Part shown: positions 19,508-27,854 of the stretch, in pieces
How the letters are laid out: each line of letters starts with the position of its first letter
Position numbering within the stretch: position 1 is the stretch's first letter
Assembly (NCBI RefSeq): GCF_900099605.1
Contig: NZ_FNDK01000024.1
Coordinates: 1 to 43,598 of the forward strand
From: Alteribacillus persepolensis
GTDB lineage: Bacteria; Bacillota; Bacilli; Bacillales; Marinococcaceae
DNA length: 43,598 bases
Direction: 5' to 3'
Notes under the pieces: generated by a model
What the model saw: the letters and a program-made list of their open reading frames with translations, nothing else
The model's database searches: none
What the model was told of the DNA's origin: nothing
Translations under genes and position numbers: made by a program

Positions 19508-21227
19508 GTCAACCGGGATTATTAATGTGCTTGCTAAACCTTCATCGCACCTTTTATCCACCTGGTATGCTGAACAGGTAGCAAGCGGAAACATCATCGC
19601 CAGTAAAAAGAATATTCTAGCTGCAAAAAGGCATTTAACAGACTTAGAAAGGCAAGGGCTGGGTGATTTCCCTTGGATATTCGATGAAGAAAAAGGCCAT
19701 CGTCCGATTAGGTTTATAGAGAAGTTTTGTAAACCATCAAAAGGTGACTTTGACCAGTTAATTCTTCAGCCATGGCAGCATTTTATTATTGGTTCGCTGT
19801 ATGGTTGGGTCCATAAAGACACAGGTATAAGACGCTTTCGAGAGGGTCTTATTTTTATTGGCAGAAAAAACGGGAAATCCACCATGATTTCTGGATTGTC
19901 AAACTATGCTATCGCAAAAGATGGGGAAAATGGGGCGGATATTTACCTTCTGGCCAACAGTAAACAACAGGCAAGTATCATCTTTGAAGAAGCAAAGGCG
20001 ATGGTTAAAAAATCTCCTCTGCTAAGAAAACATTACACTCCTTTGCGTTATGAAATTAAACATCCAAAGTCGTTTTCTAAAATTGAAGCCAGGGCCTCTG
20101 ACAGTGAAAAATTAGATGGATTGAACACTCATCTGGGTGTTTTTGATGAAATTCACGAGTTTAAAGACTATAAACTGATTAATATTATCAAAAAATCGCG
20201 TGGTTCCAGGAAACAGCCACTTATTTTATACATTACAACAGCTGGTTATCAGCTCGATGGCCCATTGGTTAATTACTATGAACAAGGTTCTGATGTATTA
20301 GAAGGAGCCATACAAGATGAACGTACTTTCTATTACATGGCTGAATTAGATAGCGAAGATGAGTTTGATCAGCCCGAAATGTGGGTGAAAGCAAACCCGA
20401 ATATGGGGGTTTCTCTTGATTTAGAGACCTTAAAAGAGGATTGGGAAAAGGATAAGCGCGTCCCAGAAGAACGAACCGATTTTATCACGAAGCAATTTAA
20501 CATTTTTGTTAATGCCAGTAAGATGCCTTTTATTGACTTTGAGACTCTGAAAAGAAACGACAAACAGCTGGAAGATTTCTCACACTTGCAGGGTGTACCG
20601 GCCATTGGTGGGTATGATTTATCGGACACAGAGGACTTCACAAGCGCCTGTTTGGAGTTTCCTCTTATTGATACCGGTGAAGTTTTTGTATTGTCTCATT
20701 CCTGGATTCCTCGAAAGAAAGTACTAGAGGGAAGTGAAAAAATTCCTTATATGGAGTGGGCACAGGCTGGACTCTTAACCATTGTTGATGAGGAATACAT
20801 CAATGAAGAGCGGGTATTGGAGTGGTTTAGAAAGCAAAGAGAGCGGTTTTTCATTGAATTGATTACGTATGACCCGGCAAAAGCCTTTCGATTAAATAAA
20901 GCATTAGAAGAAGATGGGTTTCAAACAGAAGTGGTACGGCAGGGTTTTTTAACACTTGGTCCAGCTATGGATGATTTAAAACATCTGTTTTTAGATGGGA
21001 AAGTTATCTTCAACAAAAACCCTTTATTACGCTGGTACATTAACAATGTAGAGTTAGTAAAAGATCGTAATAATAATAAAATGCCTACAAAAACGAACAG
21101 GTACCGCAAAATAGATGGTTTTGCGGCTGTTTTAAATGCCCATACACACACGATGGGAAGGTTAGTTACTCCATCAGGTGATGGAAATGTGGAAGCAATT
21201 ACGATGTCTGACTTGATGGGGAGGTGA
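19464..21227 (+). CDS. terL: Terminase large subunit
   Basis: This is a 587-aa DNA-packaging motor and nuclease. The ATPase domain has GRKNGKST (133-140) as Walker A and LGVFDEIHE (from about 224) as Walker B; the nuclease domain begins with GGYDLSDTEDFTSA near 385, and later TYDPAKAFRL. This is the HK97/P27-partner type. ATG 19464 has GGAAGAG five bases upstream; in-frame ATGs follow at 19470 and 19476. Full length. Confidence 0.96.
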   Translation: MVMEMTKKMTLNASKSTGIINVLAKPSSHLLSTWYAEQVASGNIIASKKNILAAKRHLTDLERQGLGDFPWIFDEEKGHRPIRFIEKFCKPSKGDFDQLILQPWQHFIIGSLYGWVHKDTGIRRFREGLIFIGRKNGKSTMISGLSNYAIAKDGENGADIYLLANSKQQASIIFEEAKAMVKKSPLLRKHYTPLRYEIKHPKSFSKIEARASDSEKLDGLNTHLGVFDEIHEFKDYKLINIIKKSRGSRKQPLILYITTAGYQLDGPLVNYYEQGSDVLEGAIQDERTFYYMAELDSEDEFDQPEMWVKANPNMGVSLDLETLKEDWEKDKRVPEERTDFITKQFNIFVNASKMPFIDFETLKRNDKQLEDFSHLQGVPAIGGYDLSDTEDFTSACLEFPLIDTGEVFVLSHSWIPRKKVLEGSEKIPYMEWAQAGLLTIVDEEYINEERVLEWFRKQRERFFIELITYDPAKAFRLNKALEEDGFQTEVVRQGFLTLGPAMDDLKHLFLDGKVIFNKNPLLRWYINNVELVKDRNNNKMPTKTNRYRKIDGFAAVLNAHTHTMGRLVTPSGDGNVEAITMSDLMGR

Positions 21228-21231
21228 TGGT

Positions 21232-22461
21232 TTGAAATGGTATCAAAAATTAAAATCTAAAGTCTATATGGCGGTTGCCAACTGGTCAGGGCAAGGCTTT
21301 GACTTTACAAATTGGTATGGTCGTACATTTTGGGGTGTAGATAACTCCAAATTAGCAACCAACGAGACCATTTTTAGTGTTGTTTCTCGAATGTCAAATA
21401 TACTAGGGGGTTTACCCCTAAAGCTTCATCAAAACTATGATGTGACAATAAATCAGGCAGCCGATGTGCTTATTAATTCCCCGAATCCAAATCAGACTTC
21501 GTTTGATGTTATAAGAGGATTAGAAACATCACGGAATGAAGAAGGGAATGGTTATGGATTAATAGAGAGGGATGTTCGTGGCCAAGTATCACGGATTACG
21601 CCTTTAGATCCCACGTACGTGGAACCAGTTATTGAAGCTGCTACCCAGGAGATGTGGTACAAGGTCCTTGGGAATCAGAACACATATTACTTCCATAACT
21701 TAGATGTTATTCATGTTAAGCATATTATTGGTTCTGGTGGTATGAAGGGGATTAATCCAATTAAGGTGTTAAAAAACACAAGTGATTATGATAAAGCCGT
21801 TCGTGAGTTTAGCTTGAAGGAAATGCAAAGTGCTCCCAATTCATTTGTCTTGAAATATAACGCTAATATCGACAGGGAAAAACGTGAAAAAGTGATTGAG
21901 GACTTTAAACGTTTTTACCAAGAAAACGGTGGAGTATTATTTCAGGAGCCGGGGGTAGAAATTAACTCGCTGGACAGAAAATATATAGCAGCTGACACTT
22001 TCACATCTGAACGAATCACGCGCTCTCGTGTAGCTAACGTATTTAACGTACCAGTAACCATGTTGAACGATACAGAGGGACAGAGTTTTTCGAGTAATGA
22101 GGAGTTAATGCGTACCTTTGTTCAGCTCACATTGATTCCGGTTGTTCGTCAGTATGAGCAGGAATTTAATCGGAAGTTGCTTACAACGGATGAAAGGAAA
22201 CAGGGTTATTATTTTAAATTTAATGTAGGAGGATTGCTTCGTGGTGATGTGAAAGCTCGAACGGCATTCTATCATAATGCACTAAGAGATGGATGGGCAT
22301 CCAGGGATGAGATAAGACGATGGGAAGATTTGCCTCCTCGAGGTGGACCTGCAGATGAATTGTGGGTAAGCGGCGATATGTATCCGTTGGACATGGATCC
22401 ATCATTAAGAAAGGGAGGTAATTCCAATGCTTCTTCCACTGAGACCGACGATGATGATTAA
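21232..22461 (+). CDS. Portal protein, HK97 type
   Basis: This is a 409-aa portal forming the dodecameric DNA gate. Typical segments are NETIFSVVSRMSNILGGLPL, NPNQTSFDVIRGLETS, GNGYGLIERD, DVIHVKHI and RSRVANVFNVPVTMLND. Start is TTG 21232 behind GGGAGGTGATGG. Acidic C-terminus. It lies between terL and the prohead protease as in HK97-like phages. Confidence 0.95.
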   Translation: MKWYQKLKSKVYMAVANWSGQGFDFTNWYGRTFWGVDNSKLATNETIFSVVSRMSNILGGLPLKLHQNYDVTINQAADVLINSPNPNQTSFDVIRGLETSRNEEGNGYGLIERDVRGQVSRITPLDPTYVEPVIEAATQEMWYKVLGNQNTYYFHNLDVIHVKHIIGSGGMKGINPIKVLKNTSDYDKAVREFSLKEMQSAPNSFVLKYNANIDREKREKVIEDFKRFYQENGGVLFQEPGVEINSLDRKYIAADTFTSERITRSRVANVFNVPVTMLNDTEGQSFSSNEELMRTFVQLTLIPVVRQYEQEFNRKLLTTDERKQGYYFKFNVGGLLRGDVKARTAFYHNALRDGWASRDEIRRWEDLPPRGGPADELWVSGDMYPLDMDPSLRKGGNSNASSTETDDDD

Positions 22462-22479
22462 TGAAGGGAGGTGGAGATA

Positions 22480-23229
22480 ATGAAAAAACAAAAAAAGAAA
22501 AAATTTTGGGAAATGAGGATGTCTGCTGATGGTGAATCAGGAGATATTTTTATTTATGGAGACATTGAAAGGTACCAATGGATTGAAGAGGATACAACGG
22601 CCTCAAGTTTTAGAGATGATTTGGACAATTTAGGTGATGTATCAACGATCAATCTATATATTAATAGTCCAGGTGGTTCTGTTTTTGAAGGGGTAGCTAT
22701 CCATAATATGTTGAAAAGGCACGAAGCAAAAGTGAATGTACGTATTGATGCTTTAGCTGCATCCATAGCAAGTGTCATCGCCATGGCGGGTGACACTATT
22801 TATATGCCTAAAAACTCCATGTTGATGATCCATAATCCTTGGACTATTGCATTGGGGAATGCAAAAGAATTAAGGAAAACAGCGGATGATTTAGATCGTA
22901 TTGGTGGCTCTGCGGTTCAGTCATATCTTCAAAAAGCAGGTGACAAACTGACAGAAGAAAAGCTTCAAGAAATGCTGGACGAAGAAACGTGGCTGTCAGC
23001 GGATGAAGCGTATCAATATGGTTTGGCTGATGTCGTGGAAGAAGAAAATCAAATGGCAGCATCGATTAATAAAGACTTCTTTGCTCAGTACAAAAACGTA
23101 CCTGACCATTTGATGAAAGAAGAAAAGAGTAATCAATTGTCAGCAGAGGAATTGGCTGAACGTCAGCGTATTGCTGACGAAGCAAAAGCTAATTCGGAAT
23201 ATATAAATGATATTTTAGGAGGAATATAA
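22480..23229 (+). CDS. Prohead maturation protease, ClpP/S14 type
   Basis: This 249-aa Ser protease trims the capsid precursor. ClpP-fold signatures are YINSPGGSVFEG, nucleophile Ser95 in ALAASIASVI, and His118 in MLMIHNPW. ATG 22480 is chosen because GGGAGGTGG precedes it; a GTG three codons upstream lies in that site. The C-terminal 40 residues are charged and helical. Confidence 0.93.
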   Translation: MKKQKKKKFWEMRMSADGESGDIFIYGDIERYQWIEEDTTASSFRDDLDNLGDVSTINLYINSPGGSVFEGVAIHNMLKRHEAKVNVRIDALAASIASVIAMAGDTIYMPKNSMLMIHNPWTIALGNAKELRKTADDLDRIGGSAVQSYLQKAGDKLTEEKLQEMLDEETWLSADEAYQYGLADVVEEENQMAASINKDFFAQYKNVPDHLMKEEKSNQLSAEELAERQRIADEAKANSEYINDILGGI

Positions 23230-23230
23230 A

Positions 23231-24421
23231 ATGATGAAACATAAGAAAAAACAATTAAAAATGAACCTTCAACATTTCAGTGAGAAGACATTGTATGAAC
23301 TGAAGCAAAACATGACAACCGTAGGTCAGCAGTTAAAAAAGGTTGAGAATGATTTAGCTTCTGCTGCCATTGATACAAGCAAAACAACTGAAGATATTCA
23401 AGCGTTACAAAAATCTCGGGATGATTTAAAAATGCGCTTTGATGTTATTAAAAAGCAACATGACGAAATGGAAGCTGAACAAAGAGCGCAGTTTGAACAA
23501 AATAATGATGTTAAAACCATTGAAGACCCTAATGCCCGTAAAGTCAAAGCCAAAGCAGAGCTTGTTCGTTCTGTTATTCGTCAAGAACCACTTTCTGGTG
23601 ATGTAAAAGCAGCATTAGGTGACGACGATACAACAGGTGGTGGCAAGTTCTTGCCTAAGACAGTTTCTACTGACATCATCGTTGAGCCTTATTCTAAGAA
23701 CCAATTGCGTGATCTTTCTACTTTTACGCAAATTACAAACCTTGAAATCCCTAAGCTGAATTTCACTCTTGATGATGATGATTTCATTCAGGATAAAGAG
23801 ACTGCGAAAGAATTGGAAGCTACCGGTGATACTGTTACGTTTGAACGTCACAAATTTAAAGTATTTGCTGGTGTTTCCGAAACAGTATTGAATGGTTCTG
23901 ATGCTAATTTGGTATCTCATATTGATCGTTCTCTTCAATCTGGTGTAGCAGCCAAAGAAAAGAAAGTGGCATTTACTGAAGCGCCTAAGACTGGTGAAGA
24001 ACACATGTCTTTTTACTCTACTCAAAATGATATTACAGTAGTTGAAGAAGACACACTGTATCAGGCAATTAAAAGGTCTATTGCTGATCTTCACGAAGAT
24101 TACAGGGAAAACGCTCAGATTGTCATGAGTTATAAAGATTACTCAGATATTATTGAAACATTGGCCAATGGAAACGCGACATTGTACAGCGCTCAACCAG
24201 AGCAGATTCTAGGGAAGCCTGTTACATTCTCTGATTCTGCTGTACATCCAGTCATTGGTGACTTCTCTTATTCTCATTATAATTACGACTTAAACGTGCT
24301 ATACGATCGTGATAAAGATGTGAAAACTGGCATTGAACAGTTTGTTATTACAGCATGGATGGATCACCAAATTAAGTTGAAATCAGCTTTCCGTATCGCA
24401 AAAGTAACGCCAACAACCTAA
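23231..24421 (+). CDS. Major capsid protein, HK97 fold
   Basis: This is a 396-aa precursor. Residues 1-110 are a coiled-coil delta/scaffold domain (ELKQNMTTVGQQLKKVENDL and following), probably removed by the upstream protease. The rest follows the HK97 pattern: GGGKFLPKTVSTDIIVEPYS, KFKVFAGVSETVLNGSD, a TLYQAIKRSIADL spine helix and AWMDHQIKLKSAFRIAKV near the end. Strong GGAGGAATATAAA ribosome site. Confidence 0.94.
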   Translation: MMKHKKKQLKMNLQHFSEKTLYELKQNMTTVGQQLKKVENDLASAAIDTSKTTEDIQALQKSRDDLKMRFDVIKKQHDEMEAEQRAQFEQNNDVKTIEDPNARKVKAKAELVRSVIRQEPLSGDVKAALGDDDTTGGGKFLPKTVSTDIIVEPYSKNQLRDLSTFTQITNLEIPKLNFTLDDDDFIQDKETAKELEATGDTVTFERHKFKVFAGVSETVLNGSDANLVSHIDRSLQSGVAAKEKKVAFTEAPKTGEEHMSFYSTQNDITVVEEDTLYQAIKRSIADLHEDYRENAQIVMSYKDYSDIIETLANGNATLYSAQPEQILGKPVTFSDSAVHPVIGDFSYSHYNYDLNVLYDRDKDVKTGIEQFVITAWMDHQIKLKSAFRIAKVTPTT

Positions 24422-24442
24422 TAAAATAAGGAGGGGTGTGTG

Positions 24443-24616
24443 ATGTATTTGAATGAAGTCAATCTTACTCCAGAAGGAAAAATTGCTCGAGAAGGTAAAC
24501 AAGCAGAGGCAATAGCAGATCATGCAGATACTGCAGCTGCAACGGCTGAAGATATCGCTGTTAAACAGAATGAAATTCTTGCAGCGCTCAGACATGCCGG
24601 GATTATTGCTTCATAG
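24443..24616 (+). CDS. Small head-region protein
   Basis: This is a 57-aa Ala-rich helical protein (begins MYLNEVNLTPEGKIAREGKQ, then DTAAATAEDIAVKQNEILAA). ATG 24443 has GGAGGGGTGTGTG upstream. Position between capsid and connector suggests a decoration or head-fibre-like protein; I cannot assign a family. Confidence 0.6.
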   Translation: MYLNEVNLTPEGKIAREGKQAEAIADHADTAAATAEDIAVKQNEILAALRHAGIIAS

Positions 24617-24628
24617 GAGACATGAATA

Positions 24629-24901
24629 ATGTTCGATATTGAAATGTTAAAAAACTATTTACGAATTGATGGAAGTGAGGATGATGATCTCCTCACTTCT
24701 TTTGTTAGTGCAGCAGAAGGACATTTGCAAAACGCTGGTGTTCAAGAGCCCGAAGACGGGCCAAGCAGAGAACAGTATCATTTAGCTATCATGCTTTATG
24801 TAAAACGAGAATATGACCCTTTAACAGATATAGAACTAGAACGGATTCAGAAAGCGATTGAGGGTATTATCCTTCAGTTGAAGGATTGGAGGGTTGAATA
24901 A
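24629..24901 (+). CDS. Head-tail connector, gp6-like
   Basis: This 90-aa helical protein has the MFDIEMLKNYLRID-D-DDLLTSFVSAAE pattern and C-terminal PLTDIELERIQKAIEGII of gp6-type connectors that attach below the portal. ATG 24629 follows TAGGAGACATGAAT. Confidence 0.85.
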   Translation: MFDIEMLKNYLRIDGSEDDDLLTSFVSAAEGHLQNAGVQEPEDGPSREQYHLAIMLYVKREYDPLTDIELERIQKAIEGIILQLKDWRVE

Positions 24902-24902
24902 T

Positions 24903-25232
24903 ATGAATAAATATAATGTAAAAAAAAGATTCCGAGATAAATTCACAAGGAAAATTCATGCCCAAGGTTCTGTGTATGAAACAAACGATGAACGCGGCAG
25001 AGAACTTCAAGAGAAAGGGTTTTTAGGAGAACTGCTGGAACAGGACGAAAAGAAAGACAGTAACGTCTTGGAAGGCAATGCAAAGGACGTTGTAGATGCT
25101 ATCACGGCTGATTTAAGCGAAGGTGAGCTAACATACCTACACGACCAAGAATCCAATAACAAAGCTAGGAAGTCCGTTCTCAGCCACATTGAATCATTGT
25201 TAGGTGATAACGATGAATCCAGCGAAAGCTAG
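24903..25232 (+). CDS. Hypothetical head-tail region protein
   Basis: This is a 109-aa protein. The N-terminus (YNVKKRFRDKFTRKIHAQGS, VYETNDERG) resembles a small beta domain found in connector-region proteins; the rest is acidic and helical. ATG 24903 has TTGGAGGGTTGAAT upstream. It overlaps the next gene by 20 bp. Confidence 0.65.
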   Translation: MNKYNVKKRFRDKFTRKIHAQGSVYETNDERGRELQEKGFLGELLEQDEKKDSNVLEGNAKDVVDAITADLSEGELTYLHDQESNNKARKSVLSHIESLLGDNDESSES

Positions 25233-25533
25233 GCAAAGAATCACCTTTCTTAACCCGCCAGAAGGAACAGACGAAAATGGATTTCCTAACAAAGAGTGGA
25301 CAGAACATGTCACGGTTTGGGCTGAATTAAGGACACTTAAAGGTAGATCCTTTTATGAAGCGGCGCAAAACCAATTAGAAAATAGCCGACATTTTATTAT
25401 TCGATATAGAAAAGATTTGAATGATAAAATGCGCGTCCGTTGGAATGGTCAGGATCATGAATTGGCTGCTCCTATTGAAAATGTAGATGGCATGAATCGT
25501 GAAATGGATGTCAGAGTGAAAGCGGTGGATTAA
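25213..25533 (+). CDS. Head closure protein (SPP1 gp16-like adaptor)
   Basis: This 106-aa beta-barrel protein has RITFLNPPEG, EHVTVWAELRTLKGRSFYEA, HFIIRYRKDL and the terminal DVRVKAVD strand typical of phage head-tail joining proteins. ATG 25213 with TAGGTGATAACG upstream is chosen over an ATA/ATG pair earlier. The order connector, closure, gp10-like, completion is conserved. Confidence 0.85.
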   Translation: MNPAKARQRITFLNPPEGTDENGFPNKEWTEHVTVWAELRTLKGRSFYEAAQNQLENSRHFIIRYRKDLNDKMRVRWNGQDHELAAPIENVDGMNREMDVRVKAVD

Positions 25534-25534
25534 T

Positions 25535-25900
25535 ATGCCTATGGAATTGACAGGTGTTCAAGAGGTGTTAAATCAATTGCAGATGAAAGCCAGTCAAGTA
25601 GATGGGAAGATAAAACAAGAAGCGACCAAAGCAGGTGCTGAAATTTTCCGTCAAGAGATGGCTAAAAATGCACCAAGAAGTACATTGAACCGGGAGCACT
25701 TAGCGGATAATATCGTCATTTCCGAAACAAAAGATGGATTTGAAATCGGCCCTGCTTCTAAGTTTTTTTATGCCCACTTCCTGGAATTTGGAACTTCCAA
25801 GATGAATCCATACCCTTTTGCTGCGCCTACCTTTGAGAATAACCGTGTCGTTGTAGCAAAGACCATGTCTGCTGTATTGAAAGCGAGGTTAGGACTATGA
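25535..25900 (+). CDS. HK97 gp10-like tail-joining protein
   Basis: This 121-aa protein has the N-terminal GVQEVLNQLQMKASQVDGKI helix, APRSTLNREHLADNI, and FYAHFLEFGTSKMNPYPFAA, the hallmark of the HK97-gp10 family at the head-tail interface. ATG 25535; a second ATG two codons later is possible. Confidence 0.9.
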   Translation: MPMELTGVQEVLNQLQMKASQVDGKIKQEATKAGAEIFRQEMAKNAPRSTLNREHLADNIVISETKDGFEIGPASKFFYAHFLEFGTSKMNPYPFAAPTFENNRVVVAKTMSAVLKARLGL

Positions 25901-26220
25901 ACACTGTTATCATGCATGCGCTGAGTAATTTAGACGTACCGGTACAGTTGCAAACGTACTCTGGAAGCGAGAACACTTATGTTACATTCTTTGAATATAA
26001 CAATCGCCCAGGAATGGAGGCGGATGATGAAGAAGTTCAGTCTGAGCGCTATTATCAAGTGGATGTATGGTCAAATGGGGATTATACCTCATTGGTGGAC
26101 GAAGTACGAACCGCCATGAAAAGCGCGGGATTCAGGCGTAGGGATGAACGAGAATTTTATGAAGAAGATACAAAAACCTTTCATCGAGCTTTAAGGTTTG
26201 TAACAAACACTCCGGTTTAG
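25897..26220 (+). CDS. Tail completion/terminator protein
   Basis: This 107-aa protein (NTYVTFFEYNNRPGMEADDE, RYYQVDVWSNGDYTSLVDEV) is of the DUF3168-type/gp17-like tail terminator pattern that caps the tail tube. It overlaps the previous gene by 4 bp. Assigned by pattern and conserved position. Confidence 0.8.
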   Translation: MNTVIMHALSNLDVPVQLQTYSGSENTYVTFFEYNNRPGMEADDEEVQSERYYQVDVWSNGDYTSLVDEVRTAMKSAGFRRRDEREFYEEDTKTFHRALRFVTNTPV

Positions 26221-26260
26221 GGGTGTTATTTTTTAATACAAAAATAAGGAGGAATTTTTC

Positions 26261-26836
26261 ATGGGTACAAATGCACGCGTAGGTTTAAGAGATATTCATG
26301 TAGCACTAATCACAGAGGAAGCAGACGGAACAATCACGTATGACACACCGAAAAAGATTGCTGGGGCTATTGAAGCGACAATGACGCCTAATACAAGTCG
26401 TGCTACGTTATATGCTGATGACAGACCAGCAGAAAATGCACAATCTTTGGCTGAAACAGAGGTGTCATTTGGTGTAGGTTATTTAGAATTGGAGGATTAT
26501 GCGTTACTTTTGGGAAAAGAAGTGAATGCAGATGGAGCCATTGTTGAGACCATTGATGATAAACCACCTTACGTTGCCTTCGGATTTCGTTCTGAACGAT
26601 CTGATGGCACATTTGAATATAACTGGTATTTAAAAGGGGATTTCGCTGTTCCAGAAGAATCCTATAATACAAAAAACGATTCTATTGAATTTCAAACGCA
26701 AACCATCACCGGTCAATTTATTGCGCGTGAAGATGGAAAATGGCGTTCCCGCATCGTAGAGAATGACACTGCAGATCAAACTGTTATAGATGGATGGTTT
26801 GATGCCGTGTATGACGAAGAAACAGAACAGGTCTAA
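26261..26836 (+). CDS. Major tail protein, phi13 family
   Basis: This 191-aa tube subunit has NARVGLRDIHVALITEEADG, a central ETEVSFGVGYLELEDYALLL and KGDFAVPEESYNTKNDSIEF, as in phi13-type major tail proteins. Strong ribosome site AAGGAGGAATTTTTC. A terminator follows directly. Confidence 0.9.
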   Translation: MGTNARVGLRDIHVALITEEADGTITYDTPKKIAGAIEATMTPNTSRATLYADDRPAENAQSLAETEVSFGVGYLELEDYALLLGKEVNADGAIVETIDDKPPYVAFGFRSERSDGTFEYNWYLKGDFAVPEESYNTKNDSIEFQTQTITGQFIAREDGKWRSRIVENDTADQTVIDGWFDAVYDEETEQV

Positions 26837-26841
26837 AGTGA

Positions 26842-26865
26842 GGCGGGCTTAGTCCCGTCTTTTTT
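26842..26865 (+). terminator. Terminator after major tail protein
   Basis: GGCGGGC-TTAGT-CCCGTC is followed by TTTTTT. It marks the left boundary of the lipoprotein insertion. Confidence 0.8.
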
Positions 26866-26869
26866 CTTT

Positions 26870-26930
26870 ATCATGAAACACAAAGCCCCCAACTATAGTA
26901 AAATATGGTTAAAACTTTAGGGGGGTTATC
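26870..26930 (+). promoter_or_regulatory. Promoter-like region and hairpin before the lipoprotein
   Basis: TAAAAT (26899-26904) is a good -10; the -35 (GAAACA) is weak. CCCCC at 26886-26890 can pair with the GGGGG of the ribosome site AGGGGG (26919-26924), which could hide it and limit translation. Confidence 0.5.
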
Positions 26931-27329
26931 ATGAAAAAGGGAATATTGTTACTCATTCTTTTACTGGTTGGTTGTAGCAGTAATCCAGCAGGGATTGACA
27001 GTGACATTTATGAAGAATCAAAAGAAATATTTGATATGGTTGAAACAGCTTATGAAGAAGAACGAGAACTAACAGAAAATGAACGAAATGAAATCAGAAG
27101 GTTTAAGGAAAAGATAAATGAATTAGAGGAAAAAGAGGAAAAAGGCAATTTGTCAGATAGAGGTTTTGAAAATTATGCCGTGATGTGGCGCGTGGAAGCC
27201 TTTGCCGATTTTTATCCTGTCATTACAATGAGAGAGGATACACCCGAGGAATTATGGAATAAATTTAATGATCGCTATGAACAAGCAGAAAAGGCTTTAG
27301 AGAATGGCGTTGATATAGAAAATGAATGA
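26931..27329 (+). CDS. Prophage lipoprotein (moron) inserted in the tail operon
   Basis: This is a 132-aa precursor. The signal peptide MKKGILLLILLLVGC ends in an LVGC lipobox, so the mature protein is anchored outside the membrane at Cys15. The mature part is acidic and helical with a coiled-coil segment (ENERNEIRRFKEKINELEEK). It is flanked by terminators at 26842 and 27331 and has its own promoter-like region, so it is probably transcribed in the lysogen. Lipoproteins in this setting can block DNA injection by related phages, such as Ltp of phage TP-J34, which acts on the tape measure protein; such a role here is inference. Confidence 0.85.
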   Translation: MKKGILLLILLLVGCSSNPAGIDSDIYEESKEIFDMVETAYEEERELTENERNEIRRFKEKINELEEKEEKGNLSDRGFENYAVMWRVEAFADFYPVITMREDTPEELWNKFNDRYEQAEKALENGVDIENE

Positions 27330-27330
27330 A

Positions 27331-27354
27331 GCATCCTTTCGAGGGTGCTTTTTT
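27331..27354 (+). terminator. Terminator of the lipoprotein, copy 2 of a shared sequence
   Basis: GCATCC-TTTCGA-GGGTGC plus T-run. The 25 bp at 27329-27353 are identical to those after the unknown gene at 18079-18480. Confidence 0.85.
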
Positions 27355-27370
27355 AATAGGAGGAATTAAC

Positions 27371-27676
27371 ATGGAAATTACTTTGCACTTAAACGGTGAA
27401 GACAAAACATTTACCATTCCATTTGTGAATACACTTATTTTAAGAAAGACGCTTGAAATTAAAAAGGAAATTGATTTTACAAAGGCGATTACTGATGAAG
27501 AAGATTTAGATAAAATTGCAGATTTTCTTGTATTTGCTTTCAAAAATCAATTCTCACGAGAAGACGTGTTTGAAGGATTGCCTGGTGGAGAATTACTGAC
27601 AAAGATGGATGATGTTATGGCAGAGGCTATGGGATTAAATAAACAAATTGACGAAGAACCACAAGGAAAAAACTAA
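27371..27676 (+). CDS. Tail assembly chaperone gpG (unshifted product)
   Basis: This 101-aa protein (ITLHLNGEDKTFTIPFVNTL, ILRKTLEIKKEIDF... ADFLVFAFKNQFSREDVFEG) matches gpG-type tail chaperones that coat the tape measure protein. ATG 27371 follows TAGGAGGAATTAAC. The C-terminal end contains the slippery heptamer, giving a longer gpGT product. Confidence 0.88.
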   Translation: MEITLHLNGEDKTFTIPFVNTLILRKTLEIKKEIDFTKAITDEEDLDKIADFLVFAFKNQFSREDVFEGLPGGELLTKMDDVMAEAMGLNKQIDEEPQGKN

Positions 27677-27840
27677 AAGACCCCTATGAGGTGATAAAAG
27701 ACCTTTATAGGGGTTTGATTCGTTCTGGTTGGACAATGACACAAATAGATGAAATGGATATACACTTTTATTTTGAAGTGATGAAAGATGCAAAAGAAGA
27801 GCAGAAACCGGAATTGAAATATATTGACCAGGTATTGTAA
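27371..27840 (+). CDS. Tail assembly chaperone gpGT (-1 frameshift product)
   Basis: Ribosomes slipping back one base at A_AAA_AAC (27667-27673) continue from 27673 in the -1 frame to a stop at 27838-27840, adding 55 residues (LKDPYEVIKDLYRGLIRSGW, then TQIDEMDIHFYFEVMKDAKE) for a 156-aa fusion. The T part has no ribosome site or start codon of its own and has the typical W-T-x-x-x-I-D-E-M-D pattern. gpGT recruits tail tube subunits to the tape measure. The coordinates represent a join across the slip site. Confidence 0.9.
27667..27714 (+). promoter_or_regulatory. Programmed -1 frameshift signal
   Basis: The heptamer A_AAA_AAC is followed by a 6-base spacer and then a hairpin with ACCCCTAT (27680-27687) pairing perfectly with ATAGGGGT (27707-27714) plus an inner AGGT/ACCT helix. 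This is a textbook slippery site with a stimulatory stem-loop. Confidence 0.92.
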
Positions 27841-27854
27841 AGGGGGTGAGACGC

